Positions 52,688 through 60,991 of a stretch of DNA of 64,000 bases are shown piece after piece (within the stretch, counting starts at the first letter, position 1; every line of letters begins with the position of its first letter). Position numbers and translations under genes: made by a program. Under the pieces are notes generated by a model that was not told where the DNA came from, made no database searches, and saw only the letters and a program-made list of their open reading frames with translations. The stretch lies in assembly GCA_009782405.1 (NCBI GenBank), contig WRJC01000016.1, positions 1 to 64,000 of the forward strand, written 5' to 3'. Source of the DNA: Oscillospiraceae bacterium (GTDB lineage: Bacteria > Bacillota_A > Clostridia > Oscillospirales > WRJC01).

Positions 52688-53721
52688 ATCGCCCCTCCGT
52701 CCGTGTTGTACAGCATGATTTTCCCTTTGACCGCCCCCGGCGTTTTGTACAACTCAAAACCTTCGGCGGCACGTCCAATAGGGAGTTTTTTGAATATAAA
52801 CCTTTCGTTAAATTTCAATTGCCCCGTTTTGAAATAGTGTGCCGTCAAAAGCCATTCTTCTCCGGGAAAAGGCGCCGAATAACTCATCCATGATCCTGTC
52901 AGGCGAAATTCTTTCCGGTTCATGTTTTCAAAAAGTTCGGGCGCGAAAATCAAATCTTTGGCCGGAGTGCCAATAAAGCAAATATGCGCCTTGTTCGCCG
53001 CAAGCGCAAATGAGTTTTGCATGGTATTTGCCGCGCCCGCCGTTTCGAATATATAGTCATATTTGCCATTTTCCATTTCATCGGTTTCCAAATTTCCCAC
53101 ATTGTCCGCGCCGAATTCTTTGGCGAGCGACAACCTTTCGTTTGAAATGTCAAATACCGAAACCGATTTCGCGCCGAATATTTTTGCCCATTGCAGCGTG
53201 AAAATCCCGATTGTCCCCGCTCCGAGTATCGCCGTTTCGCCTCCGCCTTTAAAGTCATTTGTTTTCAATCCGTGCAGGGCGACTGTGGCAGGTTCAAAAA
53301 GCGCCCCTTGTTCAAATGAAACGGAATTGTCGAATTTGACCGCATTTGCAGCCGGGAGCGCAACAAATTCCGCAAAACTGCCCTGTATGCGCGAACCTAT
53401 GAATGTGTAGTTTTTGCAGAGCGCGTAATTGCCTTTTTGGCAATCTTTGCATTTCATGCAAGGTAAAAGAGGCGCTCCGCTTGCGCGTTCGCCGATTTCA
53501 AATCCGTTGGCATTTTCGCCGATTTCCACAATTTCCCCGGAAAATTCATGCCCTAAAACAATCGGGTAATTATGCGCCTTGCCGTAGAGCGCCCTAGGGA
53601 CGTCCGAACCGCATATTCCCGTCGCCATGATTTTCAGCATCACATAATCCGGTTTTAATTCGGGCTTGGGATAATCTTCGTGCCGTATATCCCCGTTTGC
53701 GCGCAAAACTGCCGCTTTCAT
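52678..53721 (-). CDS. Zinc-dependent sugar-alcohol dehydrogenase (GatD-like)
   Basis: 347 residues of the medium-chain dehydrogenase family. Catalytic zinc: GICGSDVPR (Cys) and GHEFSGEI (His-Glu). Structural zinc: four Cys in CMKCKDCQKGNYALC. NAD site: ILGAGTIGIFTLQWAK. The overall pattern is nearest to galactitol-1-phosphate 5-dehydrogenase and sorbitol dehydrogenase types. Overlaps the aldolase gene by ten bases, so tightly coupled; the two would oxidise a hexitol phosphate and split the later bisphosphate. Promoter at 53810-53838, face to face with that of the next gene. Confidence 0.88.
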   Translation of the reverse strand: MKAAVLRANGDIRHEDYPKPELKPDYVMLKIMATGICGSDVPRALYGKAHNYPIVLGHEFSGEIVEIGENANGFEIGERASGAPLLPCMKCKDCQKGNYALCKNYTFIGSRIQGSFAEFVALPAANAVKFDNSVSFEQGALFEPATVALHGLKTNDFKGGGETAILGAGTIGIFTLQWAKIFGAKSVSVFDISNERLSLAKEFGADNVGNLETDEMENGKYDYIFETAGAANTMQNSFALAANKAHICFIGTPAKDLIFAPELFENMNRKEFRLTGSWMSYSAPFPGEEWLLTAHYFKTGQLKFNERFIFKKLPIGRAAEGFELYKTPGAVKGKIMLYNTDGGAICR

Positions 53722-53776
53722 AAAAATTTACCTCTCTTTCATTATTTTTCCATATTTTTCCATTTCAAAAAATATG

Positions 53777-53806
53777 TTGACAAAAAATATAAATTTATGA
53801 TATAAT
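53777..53806 (+). promoter_or_regulatory. Sigma-A promoter of the aldo/keto reductase gene
   Basis: TTGACA (53777-53782), 18-base spacer and TATAAT (53801-53806). Overlaps in space with the opposite promoter at 53810-53838. Confidence 0.75.
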
Positions 53807-53815
53807 GCCATTATA
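53801..53815. promoter_or_regulatory. 15-base palindrome joining two opposed -10 boxes
   Basis: TATAATG-C-CATTATA is a perfect palindrome made of the -10 boxes of both divergent genes. Only one polymerase can use it at a time; a regulator could bind there as well. Confidence 0.6.
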
Positions 53816-53838
53816 CCACATAAACAAATTTTTGTCAC
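53810..53838 (-). promoter_or_regulatory. Sigma-A promoter of the dehydrogenase-aldolase unit
   Basis: Minus-strand GTGACA (53838-53833), 17-base spacer and TATAAT (53815-53810), with an extended TGG in front of the -10. Confidence 0.65.
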
Positions 53839-53875
53839 CGGTATTTTTAAATTTTTAAGAAAAGAGGATATGATC

Positions 53876-54877
53876 ATGAACCAGGAATTTATGCCCAAAG
53901 TTGCATTGTCTTCAGGCGAAAAAATTCCATGCATAGGTATGGGGACATTCGGTTCGGACAGATTTGCGCCAAAACAAGTTTCCCAAGCTGTTGCAGGGGC
54001 GATACGTTGCGGATACAGGATGTTTGACTGTGCGGCGATATATGGCAACGAAGATTTGATCGGCGAAGTTTTTGACGATGCGTTTAAACAAAGTATAGTG
54101 GAACGCGAGGAACTTTTCATCACTTCGAAAGTATGGAACGATATGCACGGCAAAGGCGACGTGCTGTTTTCGTGCGCCAAAAGTTTGCGCGATTTGCGGC
54201 TCGACTATATAGATTTGTATTTCATGCATTGGCCTTTTCCAAACTACCATGCGCCCGGTTGCGACGGCGACAGCCGCAATCCCGATTCCAAGCCGTTTTC
54301 CGTCGATGAATTCATTTCCACTTGGAGGCAAATGGAAAAACTCGTAGAAATGGGGTTGACTCGGTACATAGGAATGTCGAACATGACGATACCGAAACTC
54401 GAAGCGGCGCTCCCGCTTTGCAAAATATTGCCCGCCGCGATTGAAATGGAACTCCATCCCGCATTCCAGCAAAAAGAATTGTTCGATTACTGCATAGGCA
54501 AAAATATAGCGCCTATCGGTTTTTGTCCCATCGGTTCGCCCACACGCCCCGAACGCGACAAATCCTCAGACGATGTGGCTGACATCCAAATGCCCGAAAT
54601 TGTGGAAATAGCAAAAAGACACAATGTGCATCCTGCGATTGTCTGCATAAAATGGGCAGCGCAGCGCGGGCAAATACCCATACCTTTTTCGGTTTATGAA
54701 AATGAATATGCCCAAAATTTGGAATGTGTCGCAAAAGACCCGCTTTCTCCCGAAGAAATGGCTATCATCGGCAAAGCCGACAAAAATTGCAGGCTCATCA
54801 AGGGACAGGTGTTTCTGTGGGAAGGCGCGAAAAGCTGGGAAGATTTGTGGGATTTGGATGGCGTGATCGCAAAATAA
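53876..54877 (+). CDS. Aldo/keto reductase
   Basis: 333 residues from ATG 53876, eight bases behind AGAGG; the ATG at 53870 is only two bases from it. NADPH-dependent carbonyl reduction. The catalytic tetrad is intact: RMFDCAAIYGNED (Asp, Tyr), LFITSKVWND (Lys) and LYFMHWPFPN (His). The barrel ends with IPIPFSVYENEYAQNLE, the coenzyme region. Substrate unknown; divergent to the GatD-like gene, so a sugar or sugar aldehyde is plausible. Followed by the nitroreductase 49 bases later. Confidence 0.92.
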   Translation: MNQEFMPKVALSSGEKIPCIGMGTFGSDRFAPKQVSQAVAGAIRCGYRMFDCAAIYGNEDLIGEVFDDAFKQSIVEREELFITSKVWNDMHGKGDVLFSCAKSLRDLRLDYIDLYFMHWPFPNYHAPGCDGDSRNPDSKPFSVDEFISTWRQMEKLVEMGLTRYIGMSNMTIPKLEAALPLCKILPAAIEMELHPAFQQKELFDYCIGKNIAPIGFCPIGSPTRPERDKSSDDVADIQMPEIVEIAKRHNVHPAIVCIKWAAQRGQIPIPFSVYENEYAQNLECVAKDPLSPEEMAIIGKADKNCRLIKGQVFLWEGAKSWEDLWDLDGVIAK

Positions 54878-54926
54878 CCCGAAAAATGCCACGAAACACT
54901 AAATTTGTGAAACGGAGGAAATTTTT

Positions 54927-55433
54927 ATGACAGTCATAGAAGCCATAGGTAAAAGAAGGAGCATCCGCAAATTTAAAATCGGCGCTGCCGTGACCGAAGA
55001 ACAAATAAAAACGCTTTTGGAAGCGGCGATGCTCGCCCCTTCCGCCTGCAATACGCGCCCGTGGGAGTTTATCGTGGTGAAGAGCCGCGAAAAGCTCGAA
55101 CAAATAAGAAAAGCCCACCCCTACACAGGAATGCTCGAAACCGCATCGCTTGCAATTGTCATATGCGCCCTTCCGGATACCCAAAAAGGCATAGCGGGCG
55201 ATTATTACCCGCAGGACTGCGGAGCTGCTACTGAAAACATACTGCTTGCGGCTGTGGAAATGGGGCTTGGCGCATGTTGGTGCGGGGTGTATCCGAAAGA
55301 GGAAAGAATCGCGGAAATACGCAGAGTTCTCGGGACTGCAAAATTGCCTTTCAATGTCATAGCCATCGGCGTGCCCGATGAAAACCCCAAAGCCCGGGGA
55401 AAATATGAAGAAGGCAAAGTAAAATATATATGA
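54927..55433 (+). CDS. Nitroreductase-family flavoprotein
   Basis: 168 residues, the small class. FMN-dependent reduction of nitro groups, quinones or similar electron acceptors. FMN contacts: KRRSIRKF near the start, LAPSACNTRPWEFIVV, and AATENILLAAVEMGLGACWCG, all typical. GGAGGAAA stands before the ATG. Probably co-transcribed with the aldo/keto reductase. Converges on the diguanylate cyclase gene with a 12-base gap. Confidence 0.92.
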   Translation: MTVIEAIGKRRSIRKFKIGAAVTEEQIKTLLEAAMLAPSACNTRPWEFIVVKSREKLEQIRKAHPYTGMLETASLAIVICALPDTQKGIAGDYYPQDCGAATENILLAAVEMGLGACWCGVYPKEERIAEIRRVLGTAKLPFNVIAIGVPDENPKARGKYEEGKVKYI

Positions 55434-55445
55434 CAAAAAAGCCGT

Positions 55446-56354
55446 TCAGTTTTCCGCTTGGCATACTCGGTTTCTTCCCGAATTTTTCGCTGTGTACAAT
55501 GCTTTGTCGGCTTCCAGGATAAAGTTTTCGCGGGAACTGTCCTTGCCCGGAGCCTGCGTTTTGACCCCTATGCTTATAGTCACTTTCGTATTTGCGCCGT
55601 CTTGGCATGGAATGACCGAATTGCTGATTTTTATGCGTATTTTTTCCGCGATATGAATGGCGCCGTTCAAATCGGTGTTGGGCAGCAAGACGACGAATTC
55701 TTCTCCGCCCCAGCGAGCGGCGAAATCGCCCGGGCGGCCTAAAGAATAGGTTAAAGTTTTCGCCACCGTTTGCAAAACGAGATCGCCTTGCTGATGGCCG
55801 TATGTATCGTTGTATACCTTGAATTTGTCCACATCCATGATCAATATGCTGATCAATGTATTTTCCCTGATCGCCCTGATCCACTCCATGTCCATCCGGC
55901 TGTCAAAACCGCGCCTGTTGGGTATGGACGTTAGTTGGTCGAGCATCGATATCTGTTCTATTATGCGCAGCTGGTTCAACATTTTTATCTGGTTGTTCAC
56001 GCGCAGTTTTACGATTGCGGGATTGAAGGGTTTGCTTATGTAATCCGCCGCGCCCAAAGCCAAACCTTTTTCTTCATCTTCGGCTTTGCTCAGCCCCGTT
56101 ATAAAAATGACCGGAATGTTCCGGGTTTTTTCGGAATTCATCAAAGCGGACATCACCGCATATCCGTCCATTTCCGGCATGATGATGTCGAGGAGTATTA
56201 CATCCGGAATATACCTTTCTGCGGCTTCGATAGCTTTTTGGCCGTTTTTTGCAGCATAAACCGTAAAATTGGAACTCAAAATATGCGTCAGGATCATAAT
56301 GTTGGAATTTTCGTCGTCTACAACGAGTACGCTGTTTTTTTTTGGTTCATCCAT
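55446..56354 (-). CDS. Response regulator with GGDEF output (diguanylate cyclase)
   Basis: 302 residues. Receiver domain (about 8-125) with SVLVVDDE (acidic pocket), VILLDIIMPEMDG (phospho-Asp) and DYISKPFNP (Lys). The GGDEF domain (about 145-300) has RWGGEEF, the active-site loop of an active cyclase, and RPGD five residues before it, the inhibitory I-site that binds c-di-GMP. So phosphorylation should control c-di-GMP synthesis, with product feedback. It lies seven bases behind the hybrid histidine kinase, surely its partner. Confidence 0.95.
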   Translation of the reverse strand: MDEPKKNSVLVVDDENSNIMILTHILSSNFTVYAAKNGQKAIEAAERYIPDVILLDIIMPEMDGYAVMSALMNSEKTRNIPVIFITGLSKAEDEEKGLALGAADYISKPFNPAIVKLRVNNQIKMLNQLRIIEQISMLDQLTSIPNRRGFDSRMDMEWIRAIRENTLISILIMDVDKFKVYNDTYGHQQGDLVLQTVAKTLTYSLGRPGDFAARWGGEEFVVLLPNTDLNGAIHIAEKIRIKISNSVIPCQDGANTKVTISIGVKTQAPGKDSSRENFILEADKALYTAKNSGRNRVCQAEN

Positions 56355-56360
56355 GCGATT

Positions 56361-59300
56361 TCACATCCAATCTTTTTTTAATTTCGCAAGTGTTTTTATT
56401 GCCGAATCAAAATCATAGTCTTCTATTTGAAATGCCAAATCTTCCGATCCCGGTATATTTCGGATATCATTAAGCAAATCCACGCATTCCGGGTTGATAT
56501 TTGCGAGCATTTGCTCTAATTTCGCAAAAAGCGCCTTTGTTTGTTCTGAGTCTGGATTTTTTGATTTGGAATCCGATATTGGATTTTCGAACGGTTTCAA
56601 TTCTTCAAGCGCGAAAGCCAATTCTTTTTCAAGATTAATCATTTTTTCGCAACCTGCCGCGATGTTACCGCACTTGAGCAGTTCTTCGACATCCGAAGCG
56701 GCTTTGTGCAAATCCATTTTCCCGATTTGCGCTGAATTGCCCTTTAAATTGTGGGCCAACCTGTGGGCGAGCGTTATTTCGCCCGTTTTGATGGCTTGGG
56801 CAATTTCCGCGCATTTATTTTGGTTGTTTTTCGCGAAATTTATTTTTAATTTTTTTTGCAGTTCTTCGTTTTCCTTTGCATGTTCAAATTCATCGACGGA
56901 AGAAATTCCTATGGGGGATAAATATTTTAACAGGCAGCGCCAAAGTTCCTGCGCGGTGAAGGGTTTTCCCACATAGCCATCCATTCCGCTTTTTTTGTAA
57001 TTATCCAATTCGCCGATCATCACGTTCGCAGTCATCGCCACGATGGGAGTCCCGGTGCCAAGCGCGGAAATTTTCGATGCGGCTTCAATTCCGTCCATTA
57101 CCGGCATGAATATATCCATGAATATCATGTCAAATGGCAGCAGCCCGTTTTTTATATGTTCTTCGACCATTTCCAATCCGATTTTTCCGTTTTCAGCTAT
57201 CACGCTTCGAATCCCCACTTGGGCGAGGTGATCGCATATGACTTGCTGGTTCATGGGGTTGTCCTCGCATATCAGGATCAATGCGTCAAAAAGAGGTTTT
57301 TCTATTGCGTTGTTTTCGATATATTCCGGAACATCTCCGAGCTCGGATATTGTTTCAAATGTCAGTTCGAAACTGAAAACGCTCCCGATATTTATTTCGC
57401 TTTCCACTTTCAACTTTCCGCCCATCAATTCCACTATGTTTTTGGTTATGGCAAGCCCGAGCCCTGTACCGCCGTAATTGCGCGTCGTGCTTGAATCCGC
57501 TTGCGTGAACGGTTCGAATATTTTTTCGATTTGCTCTTCGCTCATCCCTATCCCGCTGTCTCTGACTTCAAAATATATCGTTACAAAATCGCCGTCCCAA
57601 TGTTTTATGGCCGACGAAAGCGTTACCGTTCCTTCGCTTGTGAATTTTACGGAATTGGAAAGAAGGTTCATTAAAGCCTGGTAGAGCTTCACCGGGTCTC
57701 CCAGCAATTTTTTGCCGATCGGCGGTTCCGCGCAAACCCTCAGTTCAAGGCCCTTTTCGAAGACATTCGGATGGATGACAGATTGGCAGCGGGCGAAAAT
57801 TCCCTGCATTTCGAAGGGGACGTTTTCAAGTTCCATTTTTCCCGATTCTATTTTCGATATATCCAATATATCGTTTATGATACATAACAGCCACTTCGTG
57901 CTGTCGTTGATTTTTTCTAAATATTTTTTGACATGCGGAGAAATGGCTATTTCTCTTGCAAGTTCGGCGAAACCCATTATACTGTTCATGGGCGTCCTGA
58001 TTTCATGGCTCATATTGGCGAGGAAAACCGATTTTGCCCGGTTTGCGGCTTTGGCTGATTCAACTGCGACTTTTAACGCTTTCTGGAGTTTGTGTATTTC
58101 CGTGAGATCGGTCATATAGGCCACAATGGCAAAACTGCCTTCATAAGGAATTCTTTTCAATTCCGCGTTCAATATCCGCAATTCGCCGTTTATCATAAGT
58201 TCCGATTCGAATTTCGAATATCCCTCTTTCACGGTAGTTATCAATCTTTCGGCCATCGATTGGGAAGGACGCCCGCTTGATTGGAAGGCAGGGATGCTTT
58301 GAGCCATTTTTGCGACCAATCCGGATAGCATTTTTTCCTTTGTTTCGAAACCCATGTACGTCACCGCCGCGGGATTGCAATCCACCACATCGAGCTTGCT
58401 GTCGAACATGACATTCATATGCGGATTGCTGTCGAACATGGCTGAAACGGTGTGCTGCGCGGCTTCAAGCGCTCCCATGGCGATTTCCAATTCAGAGGTG
58501 CGGCGGGCCAGCGCGATTTCCTTTTCGCGCCTGTCCGTCAAATCCGTCATATAGCCTAAAAGGGCAAAATTGTCTCCGTACGGTATGCGTTTGATTTCCA
58601 AATCAAAAATTCTTTTATTGCCCCTGATCACCAAATCGATTTCATCTTTGTAATACCCTTCCGTGGCTGTAATTGTAAGCACTTCGAGCATTGAAAGCGA
58701 AGGTTTTCCATCCGCTTGCAATTCCGGGATGCTGCATTTTATCAATTCCGTAAAACCGCTGATAAATTCATCCTTGTTTTTGAATCCCATCATTTCAATC
58801 GCCGAAGGATTGCAATCGATAATTTTGAAATTGCCGTCAAACATGACGTTCGTATGCGGATTGCTTTCAAATATTGCCGCCATGGTGCGCTGGACGGTTT
58901 CGAGTACATAATTTTGCGTGAATAACTGCGAACGGTGGGCGAAAAACACGAAAAACACAAAAGCGACGAAAAATCCTATCGGAGTTACGTCAAATGTTAT
59001 TGGGAGCTTTCCCGAACTGTATAAAAAATTCAGCGCATAGGGGAACATCATCCAAATTCCGGTCAGAATCAACAGGGGATTCCCCTTCGTTTTTTTGATT
59101 ATGTAATGGACATAGATGATGAACGCTATTCCGATAAACAAAAAATCGACGGCGGTATGTATCCAAAATATCGTCCCCCGCGCCGGTATCGGTATATTGT
59201 AATCGGAAAAATAGCTATGGTGCAAGGGATTTGTCGCCATGGCGGCTATATCGGCTATGGCAACGGCGAAAAATAGGTTGCGGACCCATTTGCAGTGCAA

Positions 59301-59603
59301 GGGAGAATCGATCAATTGCAATATAAACCAAATGATGCCAAACGGAATTATGCAGACAAATACCATTCGGATCGTATAAATGACAGGGAAAAATGTATAA
59401 TTGCAAACCATTGAAACGGCGTTCAGCAAAGTCCAAAAAAAAATTTCGGACCCAAGTAAAAAAAAACCGTTAAAAAGGCGATTGCGCATATCGGCAAACC
59501 AAAATAAGGCTAAAATATACGCAATGGCGCAACAAATGACCAGCGAAGCGGAAAAAGCCACGTAAACGCCTGCAATGGGGGTATAAATCATGGTGTCTGC
59601 CAT
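56361..59603 (-). CDS. 7TM hybrid histidine kinase with tandem PAS, receiver and Hpt domains
   Basis: 1080 residues. Seven N-terminal membrane helices (about 10-230, 7TM sensor type), two PAS domains (about 235-360 and 375-500) that are clearly duplicates (SNPHTNVMFDGNFKIIDCNPSA versus SNPHMNVMFDSKLDVVDCNPAA, each shown in part), HisKA with FLANMSHEIRTPMNS (His), HATPase with GTGLGLAITKNI, a receiver (ICEDNPMNQQV, MIFMDIFMPVMDG) and a C-terminal Hpt domain with LAHNLKGNSAQIG. A full phosphorelay in one chain, feeding the REC-GGDEF protein encoded next. AGGAG precedes the ATG. Signal unknown. Confidence 0.95.
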   Translation of the reverse strand: MADTMIYTPIAGVYVAFSASLVICCAIAYILALFWFADMRNRLFNGFFLLGSEIFFWTLLNAVSMVCNYTFFPVIYTIRMVFVCIIPFGIIWFILQLIDSPLHCKWVRNLFFAVAIADIAAMATNPLHHSYFSDYNIPIPARGTIFWIHTAVDFLFIGIAFIIYVHYIIKKTKGNPLLILTGIWMMFPYALNFLYSSGKLPITFDVTPIGFFVAFVFFVFFAHRSQLFTQNYVLETVQRTMAAIFESNPHTNVMFDGNFKIIDCNPSAIEMMGFKNKDEFISGFTELIKCSIPELQADGKPSLSMLEVLTITATEGYYKDEIDLVIRGNKRIFDLEIKRIPYGDNFALLGYMTDLTDRREKEIALARRTSELEIAMGALEAAQHTVSAMFDSNPHMNVMFDSKLDVVDCNPAAVTYMGFETKEKMLSGLVAKMAQSIPAFQSSGRPSQSMAERLITTVKEGYSKFESELMINGELRILNAELKRIPYEGSFAIVAYMTDLTEIHKLQKALKVAVESAKAANRAKSVFLANMSHEIRTPMNSIMGFAELAREIAISPHVKKYLEKINDSTKWLLCIINDILDISKIESGKMELENVPFEMQGIFARCQSVIHPNVFEKGLELRVCAEPPIGKKLLGDPVKLYQALMNLLSNSVKFTSEGTVTLSSAIKHWDGDFVTIYFEVRDSGIGMSEEQIEKIFEPFTQADSSTTRNYGGTGLGLAITKNIVELMGGKLKVESEINIGSVFSFELTFETISELGDVPEYIENNAIEKPLFDALILICEDNPMNQQVICDHLAQVGIRSVIAENGKIGLEMVEEHIKNGLLPFDMIFMDIFMPVMDGIEAASKISALGTGTPIVAMTANVMIGELDNYKKSGMDGYVGKPFTAQELWRCLLKYLSPIGISSVDEFEHAKENEELQKKLKINFAKNNQNKCAEIAQAIKTGEITLAHRLAHNLKGNSAQIGKMDLHKAASDVEELLKCGNIAAGCEKMINLEKELAFALEELKPFENPISDSKSKNPDSEQTKALFAKLEQMLANINPECVDLLNDIRNIPGSEDLAFQIEDYDFDSAIKTLAKLKKDWM

Positions 59604-59635
59604 ATTTTTCTCCTTGCCATACTTTTAAAATAATC

Positions 59636-59664
59636 TTGAAATATTTTGGATTTTGTGGTATAAT
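59636..59664 (+). promoter_or_regulatory. Sigma-A promoter of the DtxR-like regulator gene
   Basis: TTGAAA (59636-59641), 17-base spacer and TATAAT (59659-59664), with an extended TGTGG before the -10. The distance to TTG 59700 fits. Confidence 0.7.
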
Positions 59665-59699
59665 TTTGAAATAATTCGAATTGTTTGGGGGGCAGCAAA

Positions 59700-60095
59700 T
59701 TGAAAACACATGAATCAGCCGAGAATTATTTGGAAACGATTTTGGCGCTGGGATACAACGGAAACCAAGTCCGTTCAATCGACATAGTGAACGAACTCGA
59801 TTACAGCAAACCGAGCGTGAGCGTCGCCATGAAAAATTTGCGCGCGAAAGGATATATTGAAATAGACGGCGAGGGTTATATAACCCTGACCGAAAGCGGG
59901 AGGGAAATAGCGGAGTCTATGTATGAAAGGCACATGCTCATTTCCGATTGGCTGATTTATCTCGGCGTCGACAAAAAAACGGCGGTAAACGACGCTTGCA
60001 AAATGGAACACGCCATGAGCGAAAAAAGCTTTTTTGCGATAAAAAACCAAATTGAAAAGTGGAAACGCGAAATTTACGCGAAAAAAGAAAAATGA
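59700..60095 (+). CDS. DtxR/MntR-family metal-dependent repressor
   Basis: 131 residues from TTG 59700, about eight bases behind GGGGGG. N-terminal winged helix (SIDIVNELDYSKPSVSVAMKNLRAKG), then the dimerisation and metal-binding helices. Metal residues by comparison: Glu of NYLETIL, His of YERHMLISDWL and Cys, Glu and His of DACKMEHAMS. The Cys resembles iron-sensing DtxR, where MntR has Glu, but the first-helix ligand is Asn, unlike either. It lacks the SH3-like C-terminal domain. Divergent to the kinase gene; its targets (Fe or Mn transport) are not in the window. Confidence 0.9.
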   Translation: MKTHESAENYLETILALGYNGNQVRSIDIVNELDYSKPSVSVAMKNLRAKGYIEIDGEGYITLTESGREIAESMYERHMLISDWLIYLGVDKKTAVNDACKMEHAMSEKSFFAIKNQIEKWKREIYAKKEK

Positions 60096-60956
60096 TCACA
60101 AAAGATTTTTCAGATATTTAAATCCTATGCTTGTGCCTTTTACCGGGTCTTCAAGACCTTCGAACTCAATGCTGAAATATCCATCGTATCCGCTCGATTT
60201 TATGATATTTAGGCATTGATCGACCGGGGCGTTTCCGTGTCCGATTATCGAACCCCTCAAATAATTTCCGCCTCTTGATTTGAAGAAGCCATCTCCCGGG
60301 TTAGGACCCATTCCGCTTTTTATGTGGAAGTCTTTTACATGCACGTGTTTTATATACGGAGCCAAAATCCCCGTCGCATAAATCGGGTTTTCGTCCGCGC
60401 ACAAAAAGTTTCCCAAATCCAGCAAAGCCCCGAAATTTTTGTGTCCGACTTTGTTTATGAGCTTTTCGACCCTGAGGCTGTCTTGGACAAAATATCCGTG
60501 ATTTTCCACGGAAGTCGCTATCCCTTTTTTGTCGGCGTACTTTGTGACTTCGCGATACCCGTAGGCGAGCCTGTCCACCACGTCGTCAAAACCCCTTGGC
60601 GGAGGAATTTCTTTTTTCAACCCGTAAGTCGCATCGTGGCGCATGCATTTGGATCCCATAGCTTCTGCCAAGTCTACGTTGTGTTTGACCATTGCGATTT
60701 CGGCTTCTATATCCCCGCCGCTTCCATTGAGAAAATCGGAACCAATGCAATAATTTGGGATTTCAAGCCCTTCTTCGCCGCACAATTTTTTTATCAGCCC
60801 GCAAAATTCGAAAATATCGGTTTCCCCGTTTGGCACATGGGCGATTTCAAGCCCTTCAAATCCTTGTTCTTTGACTGTTTTCACGAGTTTGTAAATATCA
60901 AACCCATCCTTGCCGAATATGCTTGAATATGAATATGAACTTACGCCTATCTTCAT
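60096..60956 (-). CDS. Sugar-phosphate isomerase/epimerase-type TIM barrel
   Basis: 286 residues from ATG 60956 behind GGAGG. AP-endonuclease-2 fold, the family of xylose isomerase-like and inosose or ketose epimerases. Metal ligands: SVENHGYF (Glu), GALLDLGNF (Asp), KHVHVKDFH (His) and YFSIEFEG (Glu). No signal peptide. The substrate may be a ketose, an inosose or a 3-keto sugar made by a Gfo/Idh/MocA oxidoreductase like the one at 32024-33094, a frequent pairing; here they are far apart. Last gene of the murD-M42-M42 run. Confidence 0.88.
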   Translation of the reverse strand: MKIGVSSYSYSSIFGKDGFDIYKLVKTVKEQGFEGLEIAHVPNGETDIFEFCGLIKKLCGEEGLEIPNYCIGSDFLNGSGGDIEAEIAMVKHNVDLAEAMGSKCMRHDATYGLKKEIPPPRGFDDVVDRLAYGYREVTKYADKKGIATSVENHGYFVQDSLRVEKLINKVGHKNFGALLDLGNFLCADENPIYATGILAPYIKHVHVKDFHIKSGMGPNPGDGFFKSRGGNYLRGSIIGHGNAPVDQCLNIIKSSGYDGYFSIEFEGLEDPVKGTSIGFKYLKNLL

Positions 60957-60991
60957 AAAAAAACCTCCATTATTTTTAAATTTAATTACAT

